Shown: positions 32,585 through 40,139 of the stretch, piece by piece | Layout of the letters: each line of letters begins with the position of its first letter | Position numbering within the stretch: the stretch's first letter is position 1 | Assembly (NCBI GenBank): GCA_964532155.1 | Contig: CAZHGN010000010.1 | Span: forward strand, 1-41,850 | Source: HGM11416 sp964532155 | GTDB lineage: Bacteria > Bacillota > Clostridia > Christensenellales > Borkfalkiaceae | Reading direction: 5' to 3' | Length of the DNA: 41,850 nucleotides | Translations under genes and position numbers: made by a program | Notes under the pieces: model-generated | Database searches by the model: none | Told to the model about the DNA's origin: nothing | Seen by the model: only the letters and a program-made list of their open reading frames with translations

Positions 32585-33319
32585 TTATTTTTTTCTGAGT
32601 ACCGAGCGAGCCATTTCGCCCGCCTCGGCGATTGACGACGGCTTAAGCGGCGGAGCAAGCGAACTCGCGCCGCCCTCTCCCGTCAAAAGGCGCATTCCCT
32701 TAGCCGCATGCACGTCCGCCAGATAGCCGCGTATTATTTCGTCGCGGACGGCAGGCGTAGAACGCGCCCGTTCCAAAACGTAGCCGTCGTTTAGGCGTTC
32801 ACGCTCCCTTTCGAGCATTCCTTTGACGACTTTCAGATACGCCCGTTCGAGAAATCCTTTCTCCACCTCGCCGCAAGCCGCCGCAAGATCGACTATCTCG
32901 TCGGCGTATAGCCCCGCTTCGGGGTTTTCCGAAAGAAATCGCCCGACTTCATCGGCGATCCGATCGTCCTCGCAGGGAATATTCTCGCCCGCATCGGCAA
33001 TCCGCTCGTCTGCCACGCAAGAGGTCTTATGCGCCCTTTCCTCCGCCGCACTCCCTGTTTCATCTTGTACGACTTCCGATTCGGCGCGCATGCCGACTTG
33101 TTCTTGTCTAAGCAGTTCGTTTTCCCTCTCCAACTCCCTCAATCTCTGACTGCGTTTGGTAAATTCCGATTGAAGTTCGTTGTACGCATTTAAAAGAGCG
33201 GTCGCGTCGGCAAACTTGCCTACGGAGGGCGTATCTGCCGGCAAAGCAACGCCTTGTTCCGTGTTAAGCAAACGCTCTTTTCCACCCGCGTTTACGGGAG
33301 CATCGTTATTCTTGTTCAT
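32585..33319 (-). CDS. Phage head scaffolding protein
   Basis: A 244-residue acidic, helical protein between portal and capsid, the standard scaffold position. It has a central coiled coil (about 45-75, ELQSEFTKRSQRLRELEREN). A helical second half with VGRFLSENPEAGLYADEIVD and the C-terminal AEAGEMARSVLRKK is like scaffolds that bind capsid through a basic C-terminal helix. It overlaps the portal gene by 14 bases. Assigned by position and composition. Confidence 0.7.
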   Translation of the reverse strand: MNKNNDAPVNAGGKERLLNTEQGVALPADTPSVGKFADATALLNAYNELQSEFTKRSQRLRELERENELLRQEQVGMRAESEVVQDETGSAAEERAHKTSCVADERIADAGENIPCEDDRIADEVGRFLSENPEAGLYADEIVDLAAACGEVEKGFLERAYLKVVKGMLERERERLNDGYVLERARSTPAVRDEIIRGYLADVHAAKGMRLLTGEGGASSLAPPLKPSSIAEAGEMARSVLRKK

Positions 33320-35177
33320 TTTCTTCCCCCATAGCGCCCGCCATCAGCAGTTTATGCTTGCGAAGGTGCGCCAAAAGTTTATTTTTTAATTGCGCCTTGC
33401 CGCCGAAATCCTCGGATAGCAAAAACCGCGTATGCTCGGTAACGTGCACCGCATGGTCGTCGAACTCTTCCGGCTCGACGTCGGCGTTCGCTATCGAAAT
33501 GTTTTCGCGCTGAGCCTTATCTATATGCAGATTGGTAATATCTTGCGCCCCCGAAAGCGTGCCGAAGCCGAGCAGTTCCAAAATTTTCGCCTTAGTGCGC
33601 TGGTTCATTTTGCCGTCGTCGTCGGATAAAAGCCCGGCGTTTAGCATATCGTAAACGGCGCTCTTCTTTTGCGCGGGGCTTGCCGTAAGCTCGTTTTCGG
33701 TATCGAATACCACGTCGTCGCTCGTCAAATCGCCCGAATTAAAATAGTAAAGCTCCACCGAATTACCGCGCCCGGCAACCCTCATCATTCTCGAAATTTT
33801 AGCGTATTGCCTAAAAATTCTTATAATCTGCCTGCCGATAACTCGCACCGCGCGCCTGACGTTTTCGGCTGAAGTAATAAGCCTCGTTTCGTCCTGTTCG
33901 ACCATAAGTTCAAGGGCAACGCCGCTTATGTTCGCCGACAAAACGTCCGAATTTCTCGAGAACTCGCTCACGCCGCTGACGTTGATAAACTCTTGTTCCA
34001 AGCGCGATTCTTCATAGGTAAAGTCGGGCGGAACGGTCGCCGAGCGCATAAAGGTCGGCGGCGTAGAACCCTGCCTATACACCAAAACTTTGCCGGGCGA
34101 CAGTCCGTCCTCGACGAGCGCGTCGGTATCGATCGAGCCGTCCTCAACCGTGACCACGCCCATGCTCACTCTGTTCAAATATTCGTGCTTTCTGTTCTTT
34201 ACGGCGTTATACGCACGCTGAACGGGAATAAGCCTATCGATTACGCTCAAACCGAAAAAGCTGCCCGCTTGATTGATTGAAACCTGCCTTACGAACGGAA
34301 AGGTACGTCTGCCCTCTTCTCCGTTCATATACGGCAGATCGCCCACCGCAAGCACCTCGCCCGCGGCAACGGTAACTACGCGCCCGTCGGGAAACCTTTC
34401 GCAAGGTTTTTCATACCGCTCGATAACCACTACGCTGTCCTTAACCGTTCCGCCGGTCAACCGTCTGCTGAAAAAGCCGTTGCTACCGCCGCAAGTGTTT
34501 TTTTCGAGCGTAAACACGTCCACTTCCTCGCCTTTCAGCCTTTTGCCGTAAATCGCGGCAACGTCGTCAACGTGCATCGCCCTCGCGTGGATAATACTTT
34601 TTTGGTTGTCCACGTCTTCCTTAAAAAGGCTGTCGGGGTAAATATCGAACGGCGACAACGCTTCCACGCAAACGTCGCCTTCGTAAACCGCCTCGCCGTC
34701 CTTTTCGCCTATCTTTTTGCCGCCGTCCGAGTTCCACGTCACCTTATAAAAAGAAGTGCCCAGCGTTTCGCTCCACAACGTCGCCTTGTAAATAACGTCG
34801 CTCATTTCAAGTCTCGAAAAAGTCGAAGTGAGCAAGGCGCTCGCCATCTTAGCCGACTTCAAATCGCTCTCGTCGTCGCCCGCCGCACGCACCGAAGTAA
34901 CCGGTCGCACCCTCGACAGTTTGGCAATTCTCGTTTCCACTATGGGCGCAATGTGATTATAAACGTTGCGCCCCTGCCAATAATAATCCTTCTCTTCCTC
35001 GTCGATCTCGCCGCTCGGCGCAATTTCGGCGTACTGGTTACCCATAAGATAGTTCAAATTGAGTTGCCACTGCTGTTCGAGCGTACGCCGCTCCTCTCGT
35101 CTGCGCTCGTAGTCCTCGGTCACCTCGCGAGCAAGCTCCTTTTCAAAAAAATCCTCGCCCTTATCTTTTTTTTGCAT
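33306..35177 (-). CDS. Portal protein (P22-like)
   Basis: A 623-residue portal. The charged N-terminus (VTEDYERRREERRTLEQQW) with NLNYLMGNQY and YNHIAPIVETRIAKLSRVRP is typical of the long portals of podoviruses. Further on, SPFDIYPDSLFKEDVDNQK and the wing/stem sequence FFGLSVIDRLIPVQRAYNAVKNRKHEY (crown-side helix) are recognisable. The region FINVSGVSEFSRNSDVLSANISGVALELMVEQDE is a hallmark of this family. AAGGAGA precedes the ATG. It overlaps the upstream 64-residue gene by 17 bases. Confidence 0.85.
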   Translation of the reverse strand: MQKKDKGEDFFEKELAREVTEDYERRREERRTLEQQWQLNLNYLMGNQYAEIAPSGEIDEEEKDYYWQGRNVYNHIAPIVETRIAKLSRVRPVTSVRAAGDDESDLKSAKMASALLTSTFSRLEMSDVIYKATLWSETLGTSFYKVTWNSDGGKKIGEKDGEAVYEGDVCVEALSPFDIYPDSLFKEDVDNQKSIIHARAMHVDDVAAIYGKRLKGEEVDVFTLEKNTCGGSNGFFSRRLTGGTVKDSVVVIERYEKPCERFPDGRVVTVAAGEVLAVGDLPYMNGEEGRRTFPFVRQVSINQAGSFFGLSVIDRLIPVQRAYNAVKNRKHEYLNRVSMGVVTVEDGSIDTDALVEDGLSPGKVLVYRQGSTPPTFMRSATVPPDFTYEESRLEQEFINVSGVSEFSRNSDVLSANISGVALELMVEQDETRLITSAENVRRAVRVIGRQIIRIFRQYAKISRMMRVAGRGNSVELYYFNSGDLTSDDVVFDTENELTASPAQKKSAVYDMLNAGLLSDDDGKMNQRTKAKILELLGFGTLSGAQDITNLHIDKAQRENISIANADVEPEEFDDHAVHVTEHTRFLLSEDFGGKAQLKNKLLAHLRKHKLLMAGAMGEENEQE

Positions 35178-35355
35178 TTCGTTTCTCCTTTTCCGTTAGT
35201 TTTTCCGACGCCTCGCGATAAAACTCGCCGAGGCACTTCGAACAAATACATACGTGCGCTTCCTCGCCGACGTCCATTATCAGTCGGTACTCGGCGTAAC
35301 GGTCGCACCCCTTGACGTCGCATATCGTTTCGTACTCATTTTTTATTATTTTCAT
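35161..35355 (-). CDS. Small zinc-ribbon-like protein (64 aa)
   Basis: Not recognised. Four cysteines in the pattern ICDVKGC ... CICSKC suggest a metal-binding knuckle; the C-terminal third is Lys/Glu-rich (EASEKLTEKEKRNAKKR). AAAGGAGGG lies seven bases before the ATG, which overlaps the end of the preceding gene by 20 bases, and its own end overlaps portal by 17. The tight packing argues that it is expressed. Function unknown; regulatory or packaging roles are both possible. Confidence 0.65.
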   Translation of the reverse strand: MKIIKNEYETICDVKGCDRYAEYRLIMDVGEEAHVCICSKCLGEFYREASEKLTEKEKRNAKKR

Positions 35356-35659
35356 GCACGCCCTCCTTTTTCCGTCCGCTTTCGCCTTTAAGCAGTTTCA
35401 GCAAACGCGTCTTTTCGGCTTCGAGTTCTTCGTCGCTCATTTCCGAATATCCGTCGCCGTGCTCTTCGAGCAAAAGTTTAGCCGCCGTAATATCGGGCGG
35501 CACGTTCTTTTTAGTCACTTTTTTTCTGACCATAGTCACGTCCTCGCCGTTACTCGAATATTCCTCGACCGTTTCTTCCGTATCGTATCCGACCGCGCGC
35601 TTAAGCAGTGCGGCGCGTATTTTTTTAACAGTTTTTCCGTCCATTCCCTTTAGCTTCAT
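35336..35659 (-). CDS. Small phage protein, possibly terminase-small-like (107 aa)
   Basis: A 107-residue basic protein with KTVKKIRAALLKRAVGYDTEET, KVTKKNVPPDITAAKLLLEE and an acidic-basic C-terminal coiled coil. The segment around VPPDITAAKLLL recalls the C-terminal part of some terminase small subunits. Small subunits normally precede the large one, whereas this gene follows it, so I leave the role open. A promoter candidate lies 40 bases upstream. Its GGGGG run sits very close to the ATG. Confidence 0.55.
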   Translation of the reverse strand: MKLKGMDGKTVKKIRAALLKRAVGYDTEETVEEYSSNGEDVTMVRKKVTKKNVPPDITAAKLLLEEHGDGYSEMSDEELEAEKTRLLKLLKGESGRKKEGVHENNKK

Positions 35660-35698
35660 ACCCCCTTGCCGCGGCTACGCAAAAATCATACCGCCGTT

Positions 35699-35726
35699 TT
35701 TATAAATTACAACCGTTTTATGACAA
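35699..35726 (-). promoter_or_regulatory. Possible promoter for the small gene-portal-capsid operon
   Basis: TTGTCA (35721-35726), 16-base spacer and TATAAA (35699-35704), about 40 bases before the ATG at 35659. Confidence 0.5.
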
Positions 35727-35744
35727 TTTTTTTAAATACTCGGG

Positions 35745-35761
35745 CTATAAGTCCGTTATCG
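35745..35761. repeat. Dispersed stem-loop, variant copy after the terminase gene
   Basis: CTATAAGTCCGTTATCG, identical over 17 bases to 21745-21761 inside ybeY. It lies six bases after the terminase stop codon, and the loop is GGTCC-like instead of TCGAC-like. Confidence 0.7.
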
Positions 35762-35766
35762 GCACT

Positions 35767-37185
35767 TTATCCCCTCCGTCCGCCTTTCGGCGAAAGCCTG
35801 CGAATAAGCCGCTCTTTATCCCTTTCGATAGCGCTCTGCTCTTTTTTAGGCGGCTTGTTTTCGGGGCGCGACATAATAAAGTATCTTAGCTCGTCCAAGG
35901 CATGATCGTCGCGTTTTATCGGCTGTTCGTCGTCGCCCCAGCGGTAGCCTTTTATCTCGCGTATAAGGTTTTTACAACCGGGAAAAATCTTAATTCTGTC
36001 CGCGGCGAAATATTCTTTAACGCGCGCTATCCCGGCAAATTTTTCTTTATTAACGTTGGGATTGCACGCTATGCCCTCCTCAAAGAACAGTTCGGTAACG
36101 CTGCGCGACGACGCAAGCGTTTTTTGATTGGCGGCGCTATCGATAAGCGCTTCGAGCCGCCCGTCCGACCGCCTGTGCCACCCCAGCGAATCGGCAATTC
36201 TCTTTATTTGTTCGGCGTGATACGAAACGGTTTTCTCGGCAAGATAATGCTCCGCCACGACGTAAACGTTGCCGTCGTAATCCACGCCGTAGAAATGGCA
36301 AGAAAGCGGATTATGCAGTCCCGGATCGATGGATAAAACGGCTTGCCAATCGTAAGGCAGTTCGAAGGGTTCTTTCAAAACGTGCCGCTCTTCGTCGAAC
36401 TCGGGATAGACCGCACCGCTTTCCGCTTTAAACCGTCCGAACCTACGCGATTCGAGCGCGTCGGCAGACAAGCCGTCGTTCATTTTTTTAACCTCTTCGG
36501 GATCGAGATAAGGATTATCCCCCCATTCCATAAACTCGTACCACACGTCGTCCGAGCCGCTCGCGTTCATATAAATCTCGTCGTAAATAAAGGTAAGCCC
36601 CTTAAGCGGAGTCATGGTGCCGAACATACATCCTCCCTTATCGAGAAGGCGCATTCGGCATTCCTCGTAAACGTCCTTGGGCGGTTCCTCGTCGAACCAA
36701 ACGAAATCGAGCGAAGCGCCCTGAAATTTTTCGCGCCCCTGATCGCAACTTTTAAAGCCGATAACCGATATACCGCCAAAGGCGTTTTTTATAAAAAGTT
36801 GGTCTATAACACCGTTTTCGAGGCTATCCTTACGTCCGCTAAGCATAACCGCGTCGACGATATCACGCTTGGATAAGTACGACAAAACCTTGCGTTGCGC
36901 AACGTCGCGCTGAACTTGCGCCGTAAGCGAAACAACCCAACCGAACGTGTTTTTTCGGTTCTCTCTGAACGGATGTATCCCGCGCGAAAGCCATACACAT
37001 TCCACCGCACCGCACTCCGTTTTGCCGCTTCGGTTACCGCCGAAAACCCACCTGTTACCCTTTTGGCACTTGTGAAAAGCCATCTGCTTTTCGTGCACCT
37101 TTTGCTTGTTATAATCGTCCAAGCGGCTCCTACGCCTGTTTTCTTCACGCTCTATTTCGTTAATTTTACGTATTATCTCGCGCAT
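35767..37185 (-). CDS. Terminase large subunit (ATPase and nuclease)
   Basis: A 472-residue DNA-packaging motor. Walker A is FGGNRSGKTE (about 48-57), Walker B LDFVWFDEEPP (159-169), and the coupling motif GTMTPLKG follows. The RNase-H-like nuclease begins VLSIDPGLHNPLSCHF (Asp287) and ends with RDDHALDELRYFI. All catalytic elements are present, so packaging could be functional. The only G-run before the ATG is 14 bases away, hence weak initiation. It is the first gene after the antisense SH3 gene, and no small subunit lies upstream. Confidence 0.92.
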   Translation of the reverse strand: MREIIRKINEIEREENRRRSRLDDYNKQKVHEKQMAFHKCQKGNRWVFGGNRSGKTECGAVECVWLSRGIHPFRENRKNTFGWVVSLTAQVQRDVAQRKVLSYLSKRDIVDAVMLSGRKDSLENGVIDQLFIKNAFGGISVIGFKSCDQGREKFQGASLDFVWFDEEPPKDVYEECRMRLLDKGGCMFGTMTPLKGLTFIYDEIYMNASGSDDVWYEFMEWGDNPYLDPEEVKKMNDGLSADALESRRFGRFKAESGAVYPEFDEERHVLKEPFELPYDWQAVLSIDPGLHNPLSCHFYGVDYDGNVYVVAEHYLAEKTVSYHAEQIKRIADSLGWHRRSDGRLEALIDSAANQKTLASSRSVTELFFEEGIACNPNVNKEKFAGIARVKEYFAADRIKIFPGCKNLIREIKGYRWGDDEQPIKRDDHALDELRYFIMSRPENKPPKKEQSAIERDKERLIRRLSPKGGRRG

Positions 37186-37243
37186 TCGCTAAAAAATCCC
37201 CCTTTTCGTCCGCATTCGTCAATAGCAATGCCCGCCGCCGCGG

Positions 37244-37249
37244 TATAAT
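37244..37249 (+). promoter_or_regulatory. -10 element placing the SH3 gene's transcript start at its ATG
   Basis: TATAAT ends six bases before the ATG at 37256, and no Shine-Dalgarno sequence is present. The predicted start of transcription is therefore at or next to the ATG, i.e. a leaderless mRNA. No good -35 is seen. Confidence 0.5.
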
Positions 37250-37255
37250 GCTTTT

Positions 37256-38038
37256 ATGATAAAACGCATTATTTCATTGCTTAGCTTAATATCCGTTATT
37301 ATCGCCGCAAACGGCACCGCAATCTTCGCCTTAAACTTCAGCGAGCAAAAAGTTTTTGCAGCCGAAAGCACAGCCGCCTACGCGCGCATTTTCGACGAAA
37401 ACGTTTTATTTTACGACGATCCCGGTTGCACCGTCGCAAAGTTCGTTCTGCCTGTCGGCTATTTCGTAAAGGTGCTTGCCATCGATAATTACGCCGTCCG
37501 CGTACGCTATATGGATGAAAACGCCGCCGTACCCGCAAGGGAGGGCTTTATAAAGCTCGAATTCTATCACGCCTATACCGAAACGCCGCCGAAGCTTATT
37601 TACCCCGACTTTAAGCCTTCGCTTACCGCCGACGAAGTACTGTTTTCAGACTCCGCCGCAACGACGCCCAAAGCCGTTCTGCCCGCGCGCACCGAGTGCG
37701 CCTTTTACGGCAGTATAGACGTTTTAGGCGAGATTTTTTATTGTGTATACGCAAACGGCTACGTAGGCTACGTGAGAAGTTCGGCTTTCGGTGCGGCAAC
37801 GCTCGAACCGCATCCGTTACCCCTTTACCCGCCCGAAATCGAAAACTCGGCTACATATTCAAGCGAACAATCGCAAAAAGAAACGGCGCCCTACGCAACG
37901 AGTACCGATTCCGCTTTAACGACCGTTATAGTCATTGCGGTAACCTTAGTTGCGCTGAGCGTCGTTTATCTCCTTTTTAAGCCCGGCAAGAAAACGCGTT
38001 ACGCATTTTCCGACGCCGACAGAGACGACCTTTTGTAA
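37256..38038 (+). CDS. Membrane-anchored SH3-like protein, antisense within the element
   Basis: A 260-residue protein with a signal peptide (about 1-35, IISLLSLISVIIAANGTAIFA), two SH3b-like repeats and a Ser/Thr/Pro linker. A single C-terminal membrane helix (ALTTVIVIAVTLVALSVVYLLF) and a basic tail follow. The repeats are about 40-105 (ARIFDENVLFYDDPGC...) and 115-180 (DEVLFSDSAATTPKAVL...). It would be anchored with its SH3 domains outside. It is the only plus-strand gene of the element, convergent to the ArpU-like gene (11 bases apart) and divergent from terminase. Transcripts from the upstream sigma-A promoters would run antisense to it. A lysogeny-related cargo gene or a captured host gene are both possible. 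Confidence 0.75.
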   Translation: MIKRIISLLSLISVIIAANGTAIFALNFSEQKVFAAESTAAYARIFDENVLFYDDPGCTVAKFVLPVGYFVKVLAIDNYAVRVRYMDENAAVPAREGFIKLEFYHAYTETPPKLIYPDFKPSLTADEVLFSDSAATTPKAVLPARTECAFYGSIDVLGEIFYCVYANGYVGYVRSSAFGAATLEPHPLPLYPPEIENSATYSSEQSQKETAPYATSTDSALTTVIVIAVTLVALSVVYLLFKPGKKTRYAFSDADRDDLL

Positions 38039-38049
38039 TTTTAACAATA

Positions 38050-38526
38050 TTAAATATTTCTTTCTTTAGCGGCGTTTTTTCTGCCGTTTTCGGCGGCGGC
38101 TTTAATCCTTAAATACTTGGCTTTAAGAAAATATACGTCGCCGAAATTCTCGAAAAACCAATCCTCGTTCGGCTTAAGATAGGCAAGCGCCGCGGTGATT
38201 TTCTTTTCAAGCCGTAACTGTTTGCGAAAGTACGCGCGTGACGACGTGTCGAATCCCACACCCTGTTCGCGATTGAAATATTTGTATTCTATAAGTTGGC
38301 GTTCAAAGGGCGTAAGTTCGTTCAAAAGCTTGTCGATAATGCCTTTTGCCCACACTACTCGAGCCGCACGCTCGTTAAGAGCGGCAATTTCGTTCATTTG
38401 GTTGCAGGTCTTCGAATTGTCTTTATAAGACGAAAGAGCCTTATAATATACGAGCCTGTCGGTCGCTTCCGTAATTCCGTCAAACGACGGATAACTGTAA
38501 AGTAAAGTTTTTATAACCTCGTTCAT
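38050..38526 (-). CDS. ArpU/sigma-like phage transcriptional regulator
   Basis: A 158-residue protein resembling ArpU/RinA-type late regulators of Firmicutes phages. The core LTPFERQLIEYKYFNREQ followed by YFRKQLRLEKKITAALAYL is the sigma-70 region-4-like helix-turn-helix pattern. The N-terminal half (YPSFDGITEATDRLVYYKAL) is the usual helical part. The basic C-terminal tail could contact DNA. GGGGG precedes the ATG. As the first gene after two promoters, it is the likely activator of the structural genes. Confidence 0.65.
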   Translation of the reverse strand: MNEVIKTLLYSYPSFDGITEATDRLVYYKALSSYKDNSKTCNQMNEIAALNERAARVVWAKGIIDKLLNELTPFERQLIEYKYFNREQGVGFDTSSRAYFRKQLRLEKKITAALAYLKPNEDWFFENFGDVYFLKAKYLRIKAAAENGRKNAAKERNI

Positions 38527-38575
38527 ATTTTCCCCCGAATATATTCAAAACGGCTAATCGAGCGCTTCGTTAAGA

Positions 38576-38604
38576 ATTATAATCGCTTTACTCATTTTTT
38601 TCAA
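38576..38604 (-). promoter_or_regulatory. Proximal sigma-A promoter of the ArpU-like gene
   Basis: TTGAAA (38599-38604), exactly 17 bases, TATAAT (38576-38581). The leader to the ATG is about 43 bases. Confidence 0.8.
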
Positions 38605-38760
38605 TAGATAACTGACATATTTTATTATTTTTTTACAAATTAATTTAATTTTTCCCTCCGTACATTTTTTAAATGCGAAAAAAGAGCTTTTATAACTATC
38701 TTTCCCCCTATCTTGCTCCTTTCGCTTTTAATCTTAACTCCGCGTTTCTTCAACCGTTTT

Positions 38761-38774
38761 AGAACATATGTTCG
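38761..38774. promoter_or_regulatory. LexA (SOS)-type operator at the distal promoter start
   Basis: AGAACATATGTTCG contains a perfect 12-base palindrome. It matches the Gram-positive LexA consensus CGAACRNRYGTTYG at all but one outer position. It lies 6 bases beyond the -10 of the distal promoter, covering the transcription start, which is a repressing position. Confidence 0.7.
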
Positions 38775-38779
38775 CTTTA

Positions 38780-38808
38780 ATTATAATATAAAGCACTTCT
38801 CTTGTCAA
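38780..38808 (-). promoter_or_regulatory. Distal consensus sigma-A promoter of the element
   Basis: TTGACA (38803-38808), 17-base spacer, TATAAT (38780-38785): a perfect match to the consensus. Directed toward the ArpU-like and terminase genes with a leader of about 245 bases. Confidence 0.88.
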
Positions 38809-38969
38809 CGACTTACCGACCTAATTTCTAAAAATTTCTTTCCGCAATTAAACACCGTTAACACGCGCGGCAATACCAAAGTTCTTTCCGAAAAAAAGAC
38901 TATCGCTTACCCCCCCCTCGGTTTCCTCCGCGAGGGAGGCGAAAATGGCACTGCAACTCAAAGTTTTTC

Positions 38970-39011
38970 ACAAAAAAACTCCGCCTATACGTTGATTATC
39001 GACGTATAGCC
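38970..39011 (-). terminator. Terminator from a rearranged copy of the dispersed stem-loop
   Basis: On the minus strand CTATACGT and ACGTATAG form a perfect eight-base stem around a loop containing CGATAATC, followed by GGCGGAGTTTTTTT. It would stop transcription coming from the NYN gene before it enters the element. Confidence 0.75.
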
Positions 39012-39072
39012 GCGCCTGTTATTATTTAGGCTATATAATCGTCTAACCGCTTTAAATAAGAAAACGAGGTAT

Positions 39073-39096
39073 AAAAAAACAGCAACCTTTCGTTGC
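39073..39096 (-). terminator. Intrinsic terminator after the NYN gene
   Basis: GCAAC-GAAAG-GTTGC followed by TGTTTTTTT on the minus strand, about 120 bases after the stop codon at 39214. Confidence 0.7.
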
Positions 39097-39213
39097 CATT
39101 TTTCTATATTAACACTTTCGGTGTATAATACCGCAAAGCTTTGCTTGAATACGCCTTTGACTCGTTCAGGCAAAACTTCTTGCGTTATTTATATTGCTTA
39201 CGCGTTTTGCCTT

Positions 39214-40065
39214 TTAGTGCGGATTGTGTTTTGACGACTTGCGCTCGGCTTTGATATGCGGCTTGTCTTTTTTCTTGCTTGCAAGCGGTTTTTCGGAAAG
39301 TTGTTTAGCCGATTGCGATTTCTTAAGCGACGGTTTTGCCGCATGGAGCAAATACATGGTAGTTCCGTCTCTGCCGGTTTGAATTTCGTAATCGCCGATG
39401 CTGGTTATAACCTTGCCGATGAGTTCTTTCATCGACCTGCAACCGTAGTTTTTGGGAACGAAGTCGGCGAATTTGTTTTTCATTTCCATTCCGATGCGCG
39501 CGTACAACGCCCAGCCGTCTTCCTCGATAAGCTTTTCGATTATCTCCTTTAAAGCAACCCGCCTGCTTTCGTCCAAAATGGAAACGGGCTTGCTTTCGGA
39601 TTTTTTAGTTTCGGTCTTTTCCTTCTCGGCGGTATCGCTGTTGTCGAGGTAAATAAACTCCGAAAAAGCGTTGACGAACGCCTGCGCTGTTTGCTTCAAG
39701 CCAAACCCGACGACCGTTTTTTCGCGCTCGCGAAGTTCTTGCACGAGTCGAGTGAAATCGCTGTCCGACGAGGCAAGACAAAAAACGTCTATATCCTTTT
39801 CGAATAGCACGACCATAGCGTTGATAATAAGCGATATATCACCCGAATTTTTGCCTTTTACCGCCGAAAACTGCTGTTCGGCAATAAGCGAATGGCGAGC
39901 AACCGTTTCTTTCCACGCCTGAACGTTGGGGCTTGACCAATCGGCAAAAACTCTGCGCACAATAACGTCGCCGTAGTTCGCCGCCTCCTCGATAAGCCGA
40001 GCCGCGTATTTTGCGGATATATTCTCGGCGTCGATAAACACCGCAACCTTTTTATTTTCCTTCAT
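39214..40065 (-). CDS. NYN-domain ribonuclease-like protein with C-terminal OST-HTH/LOTUS domain
   Basis: A 283-residue protein. The NYN (PIN-like) domain covers about 1-145: KKVAVFIDAENISAKYA, KGKNSGDISLIINAMV and CLASSDSDFTRLVQELRE hold the conserved acidic residues of the metal-dependent nuclease site (FIDAEN, SDSDF). The LOTUS domain covers about 165-245 (LKEIIEKLIEEDGWALYARIG ... MKELIGKVI), a helical RNA-binding module. A basic low-complexity tail (KSQSAKQLSEKPLASKKKDK region) ends the protein. This architecture occurs in bacteria as a single-gene RNA-processing factor of unknown target. AAGGAAAGG precedes the ATG. Confidence 0.88.
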   Translation of the reverse strand: MKENKKVAVFIDAENISAKYAARLIEEAANYGDVIVRRVFADWSSPNVQAWKETVARHSLIAEQQFSAVKGKNSGDISLIINAMVVLFEKDIDVFCLASSDSDFTRLVQELREREKTVVGFGLKQTAQAFVNAFSEFIYLDNSDTAEKEKTETKKSESKPVSILDESRRVALKEIIEKLIEEDGWALYARIGMEMKNKFADFVPKNYGCRSMKELIGKVITSIGDYEIQTGRDGTTMYLLHAAKPSLKKSQSAKQLSEKPLASKKKDKPHIKAERKSSKHNPH

Positions 40066-40139
40066 AAAACCTTTCCTTTTGCCGTTCGGCGCAAAATAAG
40101 CCGAAGCGCACTATCGTCTCTATATTTAATCTTTCGCTA

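Larger units (their letters stand above)
25897..38808. mobile_element. Integrated element of about 13 kb with integrase and head genes only
   Basis: All genes but one lie on the minus strand: ArpU-like regulator, terminase large subunit, two small proteins, portal, scaffold, capsid, connector, four further likely virion proteins, then the integrase. Missing are replication, excision, repressor, tail tube, tape measure, baseplate, holin and endolysin genes. Size and content fit either a reduced podovirus-like prophage or a capsid-encoding phage satellite. Ends are estimates: no direct repeat of 12 or more bases was recognised between 25646-25896 and 38527-39213. Confidence 0.75.
38527..39213. 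other. AT-rich non-coding region at the right end of the element
   Basis: No gene with a plausible start is seen. It holds two promoters facing the element, a LexA-like box, a C-rich/G-rich inverted pair (38911-38940, CCCTCG and CGAGGG), a stem-loop terminator and a second terminator. The element boundary should lie in it or just to the right of the promoters. Confidence 0.55.
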
